The notes under the pieces are model-generated. The model was given only the letters and a program-made list of their open reading frames with translations, was not told the DNA's origin and did not search any database. Positions 1-7,075 of a DNA stretch of 9,664 nt are shown piece after piece. The position numbers and the translations under genes were made by a program. Source of the DNA: Deltaproteobacteria bacterium (lineage in GTDB: Bacteria; Myxococcota_A; UBA9160; SZUA-336); assembly GCA_030624945.1 (NCBI GenBank), contig JAUXJB010000045.1, positions 1-9,664 on the forward strand, in the 5' to 3' direction. Every line of letters starts with the position of its first letter. Position 1 is the stretch's first letter.

Positions 1-459
1 GAACTCCTCACCGGGTACGAGGGACTCGAAGCCCTTGCGGACCGCGCCGCGCGTCATCGACTGCAGCCACAGGCGCTGGGTGGGCTTCTTGGATTTGAGG
101 AAGCTGACGATCTCCCGGAAGATGAGCTCTCCCTCTCGGCCCGCGTCGCACGCGTTGATCACGGTATCCACGTCGTCGCGGGCGAGGAGCTTTTTGATGG
201 TCCGTATGCGCTCGGAGGCGCCCGACTTCTGCTTGAGCTCGAACCGCTCGGGCAGGATCGGAAGCGTATCCAGGGTCCAGCGCTTGTACTTGGGGTCGAT
301 TTCCTCCGGCGAGAGCAGCTCCACGATGTGGCCCACCGAGAACGTGACGATGAGGTCCTCGCTCTCCCAGAACCCGTCGTGCTCCCGAAATCCCCCCAAC
401 GCGGCCACGATGTCTCGTGCCACGCTCGGCTTCTCGGTGATGACTAGAGATTTGCTCAA
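1..459 (-). CDS. topB: DNA topoisomerase III-like type IA topoisomerase (N-terminal part, runs off the left edge)
   Basis: This is the first 153 codons of a type IA topoisomerase, the enzyme that cuts and passes single DNA strands through a 5'-phosphotyrosine link. The visible part is the Toprim domain. Residues 4-14 read SLVITEKPSVA, including the metal-site Glu9. SVGHIVEL follows at 41-48, the acidic DAGREGELIF motif at 105-114, and RLWLQSMT at 129-136, matching the R-W-x-S-x-T signature. DAGREGE instead of DxDxE is the form I recall for Bacillus-type TopB, so the missing second Asp is not by itself a defect. I chose the TTG start because it gives the family N-terminus (M)SKSLVI and has GGGAG five bases upstream. 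An alternative start is not needed. The active-site Tyr and the C-terminal zinc fingers lie outside the window, so topoisomerase III versus a TopA relative rests on the N-terminal motifs only. It is transcribed away from the gene at 761. Confidence 0.92.
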   Translation of the reverse strand, partial: MSKSLVITEKPSVARDIVAALGGFREHDGFWESEDLIVTFSVGHIVELLSPEEIDPKYKRWTLDTLPILPERFELKQKSGASERIRTIKKLLARDDVDTVINACDAGREGELIFREIVSFLKSKKPTQRLWLQSMTRGAVRKGFESLVPGEEF

Positions 460-760
460 CGTTGCTCCCGATCCTGCGGAATGGTCCCCTTTAGCCCCCA
501 AGCGGCTCCGTGGCAAGTCATCTGGCGTTCATCGGGGATCGGTAGGGGCAACCTGAGAGGTGGGCCCGGGGGGCTCCCTGGGGGTCCTTCCCCCCTCCGG
601 TCTCCGTACCCTAAGCCCTTGCTTGGAAAGGAATAACGCCGAGTTTTCCCACAGCCGCGACGACGCCTCGCAAGAGCGATCGGGGGAGTCCTGAGAAAGG
701 CTTCCCCGCCGGAGCGTCGGCCCGGTAGTATGCGACATCCAGACACGGGAGGAGCCAAGC
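460..760. other. Divergent intergenic region between topB and the ferritin-like gene
   Basis: This gap of 301 bases separates two divergent genes. I see no gene in it: the open frames crossing it have no ribosome-binding site and no recognisable product. It holds a G/C-tract stretch at 562-595 that can form a short strong hairpin (GGGGG at 580-584 with CCCCC at 590-594, five-base loop). The ribosome-binding site for the gene at 761 is GGGAGGAG at 747-754. A weak -10-like TAGTAT lies at 726-731, about 30 bases before that ATG, but no convincing -35 goes with it. I could not pick a promoter for topB. Confidence 0.5.
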
Positions 761-1336
761 ATGTCGGAGTTTGCACTGCAGCGCATCAAGGAAGCGATCG
801 GCAAGCTCTCGGACCAGCAAGCCGAGATCTGCGAGCGTCTCTCCGGGCTCGAGGGGAGCATTTCGCGCCTGGTGGGCGAGAAGAAGCTCGACGACCGGGA
901 GCTGATTGCCTTTCTCGATCAATTCCGGGCAGGCGAGGCGCTCGGCGAGGCCTCGCTCGGAGCGTGGATCGCCGTGAGTGACACCGCCTGCGTGCGAGGC
1001 GGCCTGCGCACGGTCCAGCAGCGCGAGGGGATGCACGCCCGCTTGCTCGCCGAGAGACTGCGCGAGCTGGGAGCGGAGCCCCGCTTCGAGATCCCGGTCG
1101 AGGATCGAGAGAAGGCGATGAAGAGCTCCGCATCCACCGAGAAGACTGACGCTCAGAAGCTTCTCGAGTACGCCCAGCGCTATCCCGACATCGATGCCGT
1201 CGTGAAGCCAATCGAGGACATCGCGGACAAGCTCGATCACGACCCGGAGACGCAGTATCTCCTGCGCACGATCGTCCAGGACGAGCGCTCGACCCTCGAG
1301 TTCCTCGCCAGCGCCTGCGCCCTCCTGAACTCGTAA
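761..1336 (+). CDS. Ferritin-like helical protein with a possibly incomplete di-iron site
   Basis: The product is 191 residues, about the size of a rubrerythrin or ferritin-like four-helix domain. Residues 1-45 are an amphipathic, coiled-coil-like stretch. Helix 1 carries Glu59 and Glu63 (FRAGEALGEASLGAW). Helix 2 has an E-x-x-H pair at Glu89/His92 (QQREGMHARLL). A charged linker follows (110-130), then two more helices ending in QDERSTLEFL at 173-182. This spacing resembles the ferritin-like superfamily, but the second motif is E-R-S-T and lacks the usual His, so the metal centre may be altered or absent. There is no signal peptide or membrane segment, so it is probably cytoplasmic. The start is well supported by GGGAGGAG six bases before the ATG. 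It is followed 115 bases later by a gene on the same strand. Function is unknown; storage, oxidase or plain structural roles are all possible. The fold call is by pattern only. Confidence 0.75.
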   Translation: MSEFALQRIKEAIGKLSDQQAEICERLSGLEGSISRLVGEKKLDDRELIAFLDQFRAGEALGEASLGAWIAVSDTACVRGGLRTVQQREGMHARLLAERLRELGAEPRFEIPVEDREKAMKSSASTEKTDAQKLLEYAQRYPDIDAVVKPIEDIADKLDHDPETQYLLRTIVQDERSTLEFLASACALLNS

Positions 1337-1451
1337 GGCTCGGGCCGGCACTCTCGATCGCAGCCTCGTCCGGCGGACCTCTCAAGGAAATTGCCCTGTC
1401 TGCCGTTGAGGTTCTTGGCGTCCGTTGCGCGCGCAAGGGGGTGCAGGTCCG

Positions 1452-3266
1452 GTGCCTAAGTCAAGAATCGAGCTTCACGCGCGTCAGGGTTCCGATCTCG
1501 CGAGCTTGCGGGCGCTCCAGAGCGCACTGGAGCGGCGCGGAGAGCAGGCCGAGCTGACGGCGGCCCCCGGGCTGAGCTCGGACCCGGCGCAGGCCGAGGG
1601 CCTCGCCGAGGGGCCCATTTCCAGTCTGCTGCGGGTCATGGTGGCGGGTCCTCCCGCCCTGGGCGACCAGAGCTCGCAGCGCTGCGCGATCATAGTGGAC
1701 GAGATTGCCCCCCCCTGGCAGCTCGCAGCCAGCGAGCTCGGGACCGCGGATCTGGTGTTCGTCCCGGGCACCGCGCAGGTCGCCACCCTGCAGGGCCGGG
1801 GCTCGGGTGAGGTCATCGCCACCGGACTCGCGCGCCTCGATGAGCTCGTCTCCGATCCGACCGGCTCGCGCGCTCGCGCACGAGCCCGGCTGTACCTGCC
1901 GCCCGAAGCCGAGGTGCTCCTGTACGCTCCGTCCGAAGAGCCGTGGGGTCCCCGGCTGGCATCCGAGATCGCGAGACTTCCCGCGTCGGGTCTCACGGTG
2001 CTGGTGGTCCTGGAGAACGATTCGGAAGCCGGTCTAGAGCGCTGGCGTGAGCTGGCGGCGCGCAACCCGGGCCTGGCATTGCCCGACGGTGCCGACGCCT
2101 CCCTGCTGCTCGCCGCCTGCGACGTGGTCGTATCCGATCGCGCCAGCTTGCTCTACGAAGCGGCGGCACTCGGCAGGGGTGCGGTACGGATCGTGCCCGG
2201 GTCTGAGTCACAGGCGGCCGTCAGCGGAATCCTGGACCCGAAGCTCGAGGTGGGCCCGCACATTCGGGAGTCCGAGGAGCTGGCCCCGGCCGTGCGATCT
2301 GCCCTGCCGGGCTCCTCCCGAGCGCGTCAGTACGCCGACGCGCGCGCGCGCTGCCGCACGGAGCTACTCGTGACCGAAGGCTCTGCCGCAGAGCGCATGA
2401 CCGACAGGCTCTGCGAGCATCTCGCCGGCATCCAACGCGCCTCCGCCGCGGACGCCTCACCCGATTTGGCCCGGGGTTGGGTGGCCAGCACGGGATTCGG
2501 GCCCCGGATCCAGCCCGCTCGCCCGCTGCTGGAGGGCATCGAGGCGCAGCTCGCCTTCGGCGACGTCGATGGTGCGCGTCAGCGGCTGGTCGCTCAGCTG
2601 GGGGTCGATCCCAGCCCGTCCGGCTATCGATTGCTCGCCTCCATTCATCGGAGGGAGGGGGACACGGTCGCCGCCCTCGAAGCGATACGCGCGGCCGAGC
2701 AGCTCGCGCGGCAAGAGACCGCCGATGCACTCTGCGAGCGCGGGCGCGTGCTCGTCGACTCCGATCAGGTCGACGCGGCGCGCGAAGCCTTCGAGGAAGC
2801 CCGGTCTCTCGCTCCCGACCTGGTCGATCCCATGGTGGGACTGGGTTCGCTCTCCGTACACGCGGGCGATGCGATGGCGGGCGAAGAGTACTTCCGGAAC
2901 GCTCTCGCTCGCGAGAAGTCGCCGCGCACGCTGACGGGACTGGGCCTCGCTCTGCTCCTCGGGGGACGTGCTCGCGAGGCCCTGCTCCAGCTCGAGCAAG
3001 CGCTGGACATCCAGGCCGACAACCTCTCCGCCGTCTACGGCATCGTCCAGGCCGGCTTCCAGACGGGAGAGCTGGCAATCGCAGAGCGCCGCGTGCGCGC
3101 GTTCGTGGAGCTGCACAGTGGCAATCTCGACCTGCTCTTCACGCTCGCGGGACTGCGCTGCGAGCTCGGCAACCGATCCGGATCCCTCGAGATGATCGAT
3201 CGCATCGAGCTGTTCGATCCGCACTACCCAGGCCTCCAGGAGCTCCGGCGGAAGCTCAACGGCTAG
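1452..3266 (+). CDS. TagF/CDP-glycerol-transferase-like GT-B domain fused to C-terminal TPR repeats
   Basis: From a GTG at 1452 the product has 604 residues. Residues 1-320 look like a GT-B fold of the CDP-glycerol glycerophosphotransferase (TagF/TarF) type. VIATGLARLDEL (about 121-132) resembles the family's TG-x-P-R-x-D-x-L. VLLYAPSEEPW (155-165) sits where the family has its LYAPTxR strand. DVVVSDRASLLYEAAALG (224-241) parallels the D-V-x-x-(S/T)-D-Y-S-S-x-x-x-(D/E) signature, with Tyr replaced by Arg. Residues about 359-591 hold roughly seven 34-residue TPR-like units. There is no signal peptide, so it is probably cytoplasmic. A TTG at 1425 would add nine residues, but GTG is preferred because AAGGGGG lies 10 bases upstream and the protein then starts with a beta-strand. 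The acceptor and donor cannot be told from sequence. Modification of a surface polymer or of protein, guided by the TPRs, is a reasonable guess. No teichoic-acid or capsule gene lies next to it. Confidence 0.7.
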   Translation: MPKSRIELHARQGSDLASLRALQSALERRGEQAELTAAPGLSSDPAQAEGLAEGPISSLLRVMVAGPPALGDQSSQRCAIIVDEIAPPWQLAASELGTADLVFVPGTAQVATLQGRGSGEVIATGLARLDELVSDPTGSRARARARLYLPPEAEVLLYAPSEEPWGPRLASEIARLPASGLTVLVVLENDSEAGLERWRELAARNPGLALPDGADASLLLAACDVVVSDRASLLYEAAALGRGAVRIVPGSESQAAVSGILDPKLEVGPHIRESEELAPAVRSALPGSSRARQYADARARCRTELLVTEGSAAERMTDRLCEHLAGIQRASAADASPDLARGWVASTGFGPRIQPARPLLEGIEAQLAFGDVDGARQRLVAQLGVDPSPSGYRLLASIHRREGDTVAALEAIRAAEQLARQETADALCERGRVLVDSDQVDAAREAFEEARSLAPDLVDPMVGLGSLSVHAGDAMAGEEYFRNALAREKSPRTLTGLGLALLLGGRAREALLQLEQALDIQADNLSAVYGIVQAGFQTGELAIAERRVRAFVELHSGNLDLLFTLAGLRCELGNRSGSLEMIDRIELFDPHYPGLQELRRKLNG

Positions 3267-3269
3267 GCG

Positions 3270-3275
3270 TATCAT
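3270..3275 (+). promoter_or_regulatory. Candidate -10 element for hslR
   Basis: TATCAT matches the consensus TATAAT at five of six positions. It ends six bases before the ATG of hslR, which puts the expected transcription start on or next to the start codon. The stretch between the upstream stop and this ATG has no purine-rich ribosome-binding site. No good -35 is visible 17 bases upstream, where the sequence is still inside the preceding gene. Confidence 0.35.
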
Positions 3276-3281
3276 TGCCGC

Positions 3282-3641
3282 ATGCAGAGCGTGCGCATCG
3301 ATCGCTGGCTCTACGCCGCCCGGATCTTCAAGTCCCGCACGCAGGCCACGGCCGCATGTGTCGGTGGCCGCGTGAAGATCAACGATTCCAGCGCCAAGGC
3401 GCATCAGCCGCTCCGGATCGGGGACGAGGTCCGCGTACAGACCCCCGGCGCGTTGCGCATCCTACTCGTGGCAAGATTCTCCGAGAAGCGGCTCGGGGCC
3501 GCCCTTGCGCGCGAGCTCTACGAGGATCGCTCACCCCCGCCCGTGGAGACGCAGCTCGGTGCGCCCCGCCACGAGCGAGGGGCGGGTCGTCCGACCAAGC
3601 GCGACCGTCGCGCGCTGCAAAAGCTCAAGCGAGGACCCTGA
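3282..3641 (+). CDS. hslR: S4-domain RNA-binding protein, Hsp15 family
   Basis: The product has 119 residues, close to the 133 of E. coli Hsp15. Residues 1-65 are an S4 RNA-binding domain with the family opening VRIDRWLYAARIFKSRTQA, then CVGGRVKIND and a PLRIGDEVRV strand. The C-terminal tail contains GRPTKRDRR, the basic motif typical of Hsp15. By homology it would bind free 50S subunits that still carry a nascent chain on tRNA and help recycle them after heat-induced stalling. Its ATG lies 15 bases after the stop of the GT-B/TPR gene, so co-transcription is possible, but a near-consensus -10 at 3270-3275 suggests its own, perhaps leaderless, message. No ribosome-binding site is seen. It converges on the glutaredoxin gene with eight bases between the stops. 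The family call is firm; the heat-shock role is known from E. coli only. Confidence 0.88.
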   Translation: MQSVRIDRWLYAARIFKSRTQATAACVGGRVKINDSSAKAHQPLRIGDEVRVQTPGALRILLVARFSEKRLGAALARELYEDRSPPPVETQLGAPRHERGAGRPTKRDRRALQKLKRGP

Positions 3642-3653
3642 GTCGGGGCTCAG
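3638..3653. terminator. Small inverted repeat holding both convergent stop codons
   Basis: CTGAG (3638-3642) and CTCAG (3649-3653) form a perfect five-base stem with a six-base loop. The hslR stop TGA lies in the left arm, and the glutaredoxin stop (TCA on the plus strand) in the right arm. There is no T-run on either side, so this would be at best a weak bidirectional terminator. Part of the symmetry comes simply from two opposed TGA codons. Confidence 0.25.
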
Positions 3654-3907
3654 CTGGCCCAGTCTTCCAGGAAGCGAACGATGTCCGCGGACTCGTGCAT
3701 CCACGTGCTTTCCCCCGGCACGTCATCGATGCGCAGGCAGGGCACCGTCACGCGGCCGGTCGCCTCGATGAGCGCGTTGCGATGTGCGGGATCTCGCTGG
3801 ATGTCGCGCAGCTCGATCGGGAGTCCGAGCCGATCGATCGCGCGCCCCACCAACTCGCAGAAGGGACAGCTCTGGTAGTGGTAGAGCGAAAGCGTTGCGG
3901 TTTCCAT
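3650..3907 (-). CDS. Glutaredoxin-like thiol-disulfide protein
   Basis: This 85-residue protein has the glutaredoxin fold order. A beta-strand LSLYHY leads into the redox motif Cys14-Pro-Phe-Cys17. The thioredoxin-fold cis-proline is in VTVPC (Pro56), and the C-terminal glutathione-side loop and helix read STWMHESADIVRFLEDW. The last segment is like the 'WMYES-DI--YL' ending shared by short bacterial glutaredoxins and the N-terminal domain of glutathione transferases. It would reduce disulfides or glutathionylated proteins in the cytoplasm, and there is no signal peptide. The ATG is well supported by GGAGGAG at 3917-3911, three bases upstream. A -10-like TATGCT lies at 3927-3922 on the same strand, without a clear -35. 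It is divergent from the lipoprotein gene at 4016 and converges with hslR. The specific reductant and target cannot be told. Confidence 0.87.
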   Translation of the reverse strand: METATLSLYHYQSCPFCELVGRAIDRLGLPIELRDIQRDPAHRNALIEATGRVTVPCLRIDDVPGESTWMHESADIVRFLEDWAS

Positions 3908-3993
3908 GAGCTCCTCCGCGCAGCATAGTCACGTGGCATGAGATGTACCCGGCCACAGATTCGTTTCCGCTGCGAGGGGGGAGCGCAGCCGCC

Positions 3994-4002
3994 TGCTAGA
4001 CT
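3994..4002 (+). promoter_or_regulatory. Candidate extended -10 element for the transglutaminase-like lipoprotein gene
   Basis: TGCTAGACT combines a TGn extension with TAGACT, four of six matches to TATAAT. It ends 13 bases before the ATG at 4016, giving a leader of only about six bases with no clear ribosome-binding site. The same TGCTA start occurs in the stronger element at 8926-8934. No -35 is convincing. Confidence 0.35.
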
Positions 4003-4015
4003 CTTTTCGAGCCTC

Positions 4016-7000
4016 ATGCGGGTCAAGATCGAGCTTCTGGCGCTGCTGATCGTCGCATGCGGTCCCCTCGCGAGAGACGTTGCACCCGAAGTCCCGGGCG
4101 GTTTGCGCGGGGGCGCCACAGGCGAATACGAGATCCTGGAGATCAACGAGGGCCGGGATCTCCTGCTGGACACGCCGCAGGGCCCCCTCCGGGTCGACTG
4201 GGCGGTCGGCCTGCAGCAGGGGACGGATCCCCTCGCCGATCTCGACCGGATGCTCGGCCACGTCCGAGCTGAGGGGCTCGAGCTGGAGGAGCTCACCCTG
4301 TACCGGACCGCCCTGGCGGGCACCTATCTCTACTCGCGCCAGCTGGTCGTGCTGCCCGAAGGTGTACTCGTGGCCTCGGACTCCGATGCGCTGCGCGAGA
4401 GAGCCCGTGTGGAAGACGAGCGAGCGCTCGCTTCTCTGAGCTCGGCTCTCGAGGATGTTGTGCGATCGCTCGGACGCAGGGAGCGGGATCTTCCCTCGCG
4501 ATCCGCCCTGCTCGAGATTCTCGCGCAGCTCGATCAGAAGGGGGATACAGGCGCCAGCCTGGACATCCTCCCTCCGAGCTTTGGGCGCCGGCTCGTTCGG
4601 CACGGCTGGCTCGAGCAACTCGACTTGGACGAGGAGGCCAGGGTCCGGCTCGAGGACGCGCTGGTCGAGGCGGAGTCCCTGCGGCCACTGGAGCAGTACG
4701 CGTCCGCGCGCGCACGTCTGGTCTACCTGGAGGACGCGTTCGGAAGCGGGGTTTGGCTGCTCACCACACCGGAACGCTCCGGCTACTCGCGACTCGCACC
4801 GAAGCCCGCCTACTACAGCGCCGCCCCCAGCTTGATCTCGGTCGTGCACCTGCCCGTCGGAGCCGATCCCGCTACCGCTGCGGACGCCTGGCAGGCCGCC
4901 GAGGTCTATCACGGCGACGTGCGTCTGGCCGGCTGGGATCGCCAGGGGGGCTTCTCCGCGAACGAGGCCGCGTGGAGGCGGCTGTTTGGCGGGACCGAAG
5001 AGAAGTTCGAGCTGGCGGGGGCGCTGCCTCCGCACATCCTGGTGACCCGACCCGATGGGGACGTCCTCTCGCTGATCACCGCGCACGGCACTCTCAGGCC
5101 GGCAACCGACGGCAGCCCCGACGAGGTGGAGCGTTTCTTTGCCGAGTCGGCAGTGGCGTTGCCCGACGCTGCGCATCTGGATCTCATCGGTGAGTACCTG
5201 CTCGTCTACGTCTACGACAGCCCGGATACCCGCCGTCCCTGGCTGGTTGGTACGCTGAAGTGGAGCGGAGATATCCACCAGACCGCCTCGCAGACACTCG
5301 CGACACACACGGGTGGCATGTATCGCGGGGACTGCGACGATCTCTCCGAGCTCTACCAGGAGATCACCGCGCGCCAGGGCAAGAACGCGCACCTCATCGG
5401 GCTGCCCGCACACGCGGCCTTGGCGTGGGCGGAGCGCACGGACGACGAGAGCTGGCGGACCTACCTTCTACAGACGGGTCAGCCCCTCGAGTTCCACGGC
5501 GAGACGATAGATGAGAGTTTGGAAGAGCTCTACAAGCACTTCGGTGCCGGAGAGGTGCTCGACCCCACGCGTCTCGAGGTGCTGCTGCGATTTTCGGGCG
5601 AGAACACGCGTTCGAGCTGGTTTCTGAGCTCCCGCATATTCTCCGACGCCGACTACGCGCGCACCATGATCGACGTCCAGCGCGACTGGCACTTTCAGAC
5701 CTACCACCGGGCTATCCGGAAGATGCGGCGGCTCATCGAGTCGGGCGATCGAGATCCCGCGAACCTGGCAGAGCTCGCCGGACTCCTGCGTTACACAGGT
5801 CAGTACGATGAGTCGGCCGCCACCCTCCAGCGGGCGACGGAGCTGCTGGCGTCGTTGGAGAGCCGTCTCTCGCTCGATCTCGATCGCGTGGAGGTGCTCT
5901 ACGCCGGCGGCCGTAGCGAAGAGGCCGTGGCACTGGCACGCGAGCTACTCGACGTGCGCATTCCCGAGCTCGAGGAGCAAATGGAAGCGCCACTGATCGA
6001 CCCGCTGCTCGGCCTGGTCGATGCGCTCGCCGTCAAACGCAACGACACGGCGCTCGCGCTCGAGGTGCTCGCACGCCATCTGGCACCCCGGGTGGACGAG
6101 GTCATGCGACCCCTGATCGATTGGATCGGGAGCGACGATTTCGATCCGGATCACTGGCGGGACGGCGGCGACGGTCAGGCGCGGCACCAGCTGCGCCGCT
6201 TTGCGGGCAGCTCCGTGGCCGTTCTACGGGCGACGGTGGACACGCCCTCGGAACGATCCGGAGACTGGCAGCGCGTGAGCGAGAGTCTGGGGATCTGGTT
6301 CGAGGAGATCGCCTTCCACGACCTCGAGGGCTCCGAGACCGTTCTCTGGCGCTACGCACTTTTGGGACGCTACTACGAGGCACTACACGGAATTGCGTCC
6401 CTGCGCGAGCGCGTCTGGGATGCAGCCCCACCGGGCGATGCCGTGCGGGTGCATGCCGACCGGTCGGCCGGGGCCCCACTGCTTGCAGACGATCTCCCGT
6501 GGGTCTCGATCGCGCCCTCATTCTGGTTCGGGGCACAACGCGATCGCCTCGCGCCTGGCCGGGGAGCCGTCGATGTCGAGCAGGTTGTGGCGCTCGCCGG
6601 GCGGGCCGCGCAGGCTCGCGACCAGGCCCGCGCGCTCGGACTGGATCATCAGAGCTTTGCTGGAGACGTGGCGATGAGCGCACTGGTTGCCGCTATCTTC
6701 GGCCGAGACGTCCCCCGCCTGCGCCGTCTGTTCCGGGATGTGAGGTTGGGAAACGATCGTCAGCGGCGCTGGGAGACGGCCAGCTGGATCGCCGCCGTAG
6801 CGCGGTTCATATCGCTGGAGCAGTTCGCGGAGCTGCTGCAGATCTGGCGGGAGGAGCTCAACTACAAGCCCATGTACTTCTGGATCGCCTGGAACGCTGC
6901 GCTGTCGGGCGCGGGAGAGCACGCGCTGCTCACGGCCGAGCTGGCGGCGAACGAGTTCCAGGACGACGTGGCCTTCACGGAGGAATACGAGTTCATGCGA

Positions 7001-7075
7001 AGCCTGCCAGATCTCGGGCGGCGGGCGAGCTCGCTGCGGGTCGAGTCCGGGCCGGAGCGGCTCAGCTCGTATTGA
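4016..7075 (+). CDS. Large probable lipoprotein with transglutaminase-like core and TPR/helical C-terminus
   Basis: From the ATG at 4016 the product has 1019 residues. MRVKIELLALLIVACG is a short signal peptide ending in a lipobox-like I-V-A-Cys15. This start is preferred over the ATG at 3938, which would bury the signal 26 residues in. Residues 30-430 are not recognised and are rich in Glu, Arg and Leu. At 437-471 lies a transglutaminase-like core: YRGDCDDLSELY with candidate nucleophile Cys440, then LPAHAALAW with His466. The strand that usually supplies the catalytic Asp reads WRTYLLQTG, with Gln486 near the expected position, so the third residue may be missing. From about 575 to 690 there are TPR-like helical pairs, and the rest is helical without motifs I know. 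It probably acts in the periplasm, anchored to a membrane; Gly after the Cys does not signal inner-membrane retention. Its 3' end overlaps the convergent membrane-protein gene by 14 bases. The activity, if any, could be a protease, amidase or cross-linker. Confidence 0.75.
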   Translation: MRVKIELLALLIVACGPLARDVAPEVPGGLRGGATGEYEILEINEGRDLLLDTPQGPLRVDWAVGLQQGTDPLADLDRMLGHVRAEGLELEELTLYRTALAGTYLYSRQLVVLPEGVLVASDSDALRERARVEDERALASLSSALEDVVRSLGRRERDLPSRSALLEILAQLDQKGDTGASLDILPPSFGRRLVRHGWLEQLDLDEEARVRLEDALVEAESLRPLEQYASARARLVYLEDAFGSGVWLLTTPERSGYSRLAPKPAYYSAAPSLISVVHLPVGADPATAADAWQAAEVYHGDVRLAGWDRQGGFSANEAAWRRLFGGTEEKFELAGALPPHILVTRPDGDVLSLITAHGTLRPATDGSPDEVERFFAESAVALPDAAHLDLIGEYLLVYVYDSPDTRRPWLVGTLKWSGDIHQTASQTLATHTGGMYRGDCDDLSELYQEITARQGKNAHLIGLPAHAALAWAERTDDESWRTYLLQTGQPLEFHGETIDESLEELYKHFGAGEVLDPTRLEVLLRFSGENTRSSWFLSSRIFSDADYARTMIDVQRDWHFQTYHRAIRKMRRLIESGDRDPANLAELAGLLRYTGQYDESAATLQRATELLASLESRLSLDLDRVEVLYAGGRSEEAVALARELLDVRIPELEEQMEAPLIDPLLGLVDALAVKRNDTALALEVLARHLAPRVDEVMRPLIDWIGSDDFDPDHWRDGGDGQARHQLRRFAGSSVAVLRATVDTPSERSGDWQRVSESLGIWFEEIAFHDLEGSETVLWRYALLGRYYEALHGIASLRERVWDAAPPGDAVRVHADRSAGAPLLADDLPWVSIAPSFWFGAQRDRLAPGRGAVDVEQVVALAGRAAQARDQARALGLDHQSFAGDVAMSALVAAIFGRDVPRLRRLFRDVRLGNDRQRRWETASWIAAVARFISLEQFAELLQIWREELNYKPMYFWIAWNAALSGAGEHALLTAELAANEFQDDVAFTEEYEFMRSLPDLGRRASSLRVESGPERLSSY

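Noticed and set aside
611..1351. A 246-codon minus-strand open frame over the ferritin-like gene
   Set aside because: It is a shadow of the plus-strand gene, which has a strong ribosome-binding site and a coherent helical protein.
1382..1409. A flagellar sigma-28-like promoter before the transferase gene (TCAAG, then GCCGTT)
   Set aside because: The gap of 15 bases and the GCCGTT box both deviate from what I recall of the consensus (GCCGAT, about 14 bases), and nothing else here is flagellar.
1416..1430. A sigma-54-like TGGC...TTGC pair
   Set aside because: Only five bases separate the two boxes; the sigma-54 element needs seven between TGGC and TTGC.
2457..3404. Long open frames opposite or across the transferase/TPR gene (minus 2457-3404 and 2221-3078, plus 2477-3928)
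   Set aside because: They are Arg/Pro/Ala-rich or mirror the TPR codons, cross the well-supported hslR start or stop, and match no family I know.
3929..5413. A 494-codon open frame on the minus strand, opposite the lipoprotein gene
   Set aside because: It lies wholly antisense to a gene with a signal peptide and a recognisable core, has no clear ribosome-binding site or known motif, and GC-rich antisense frames stay open easily.
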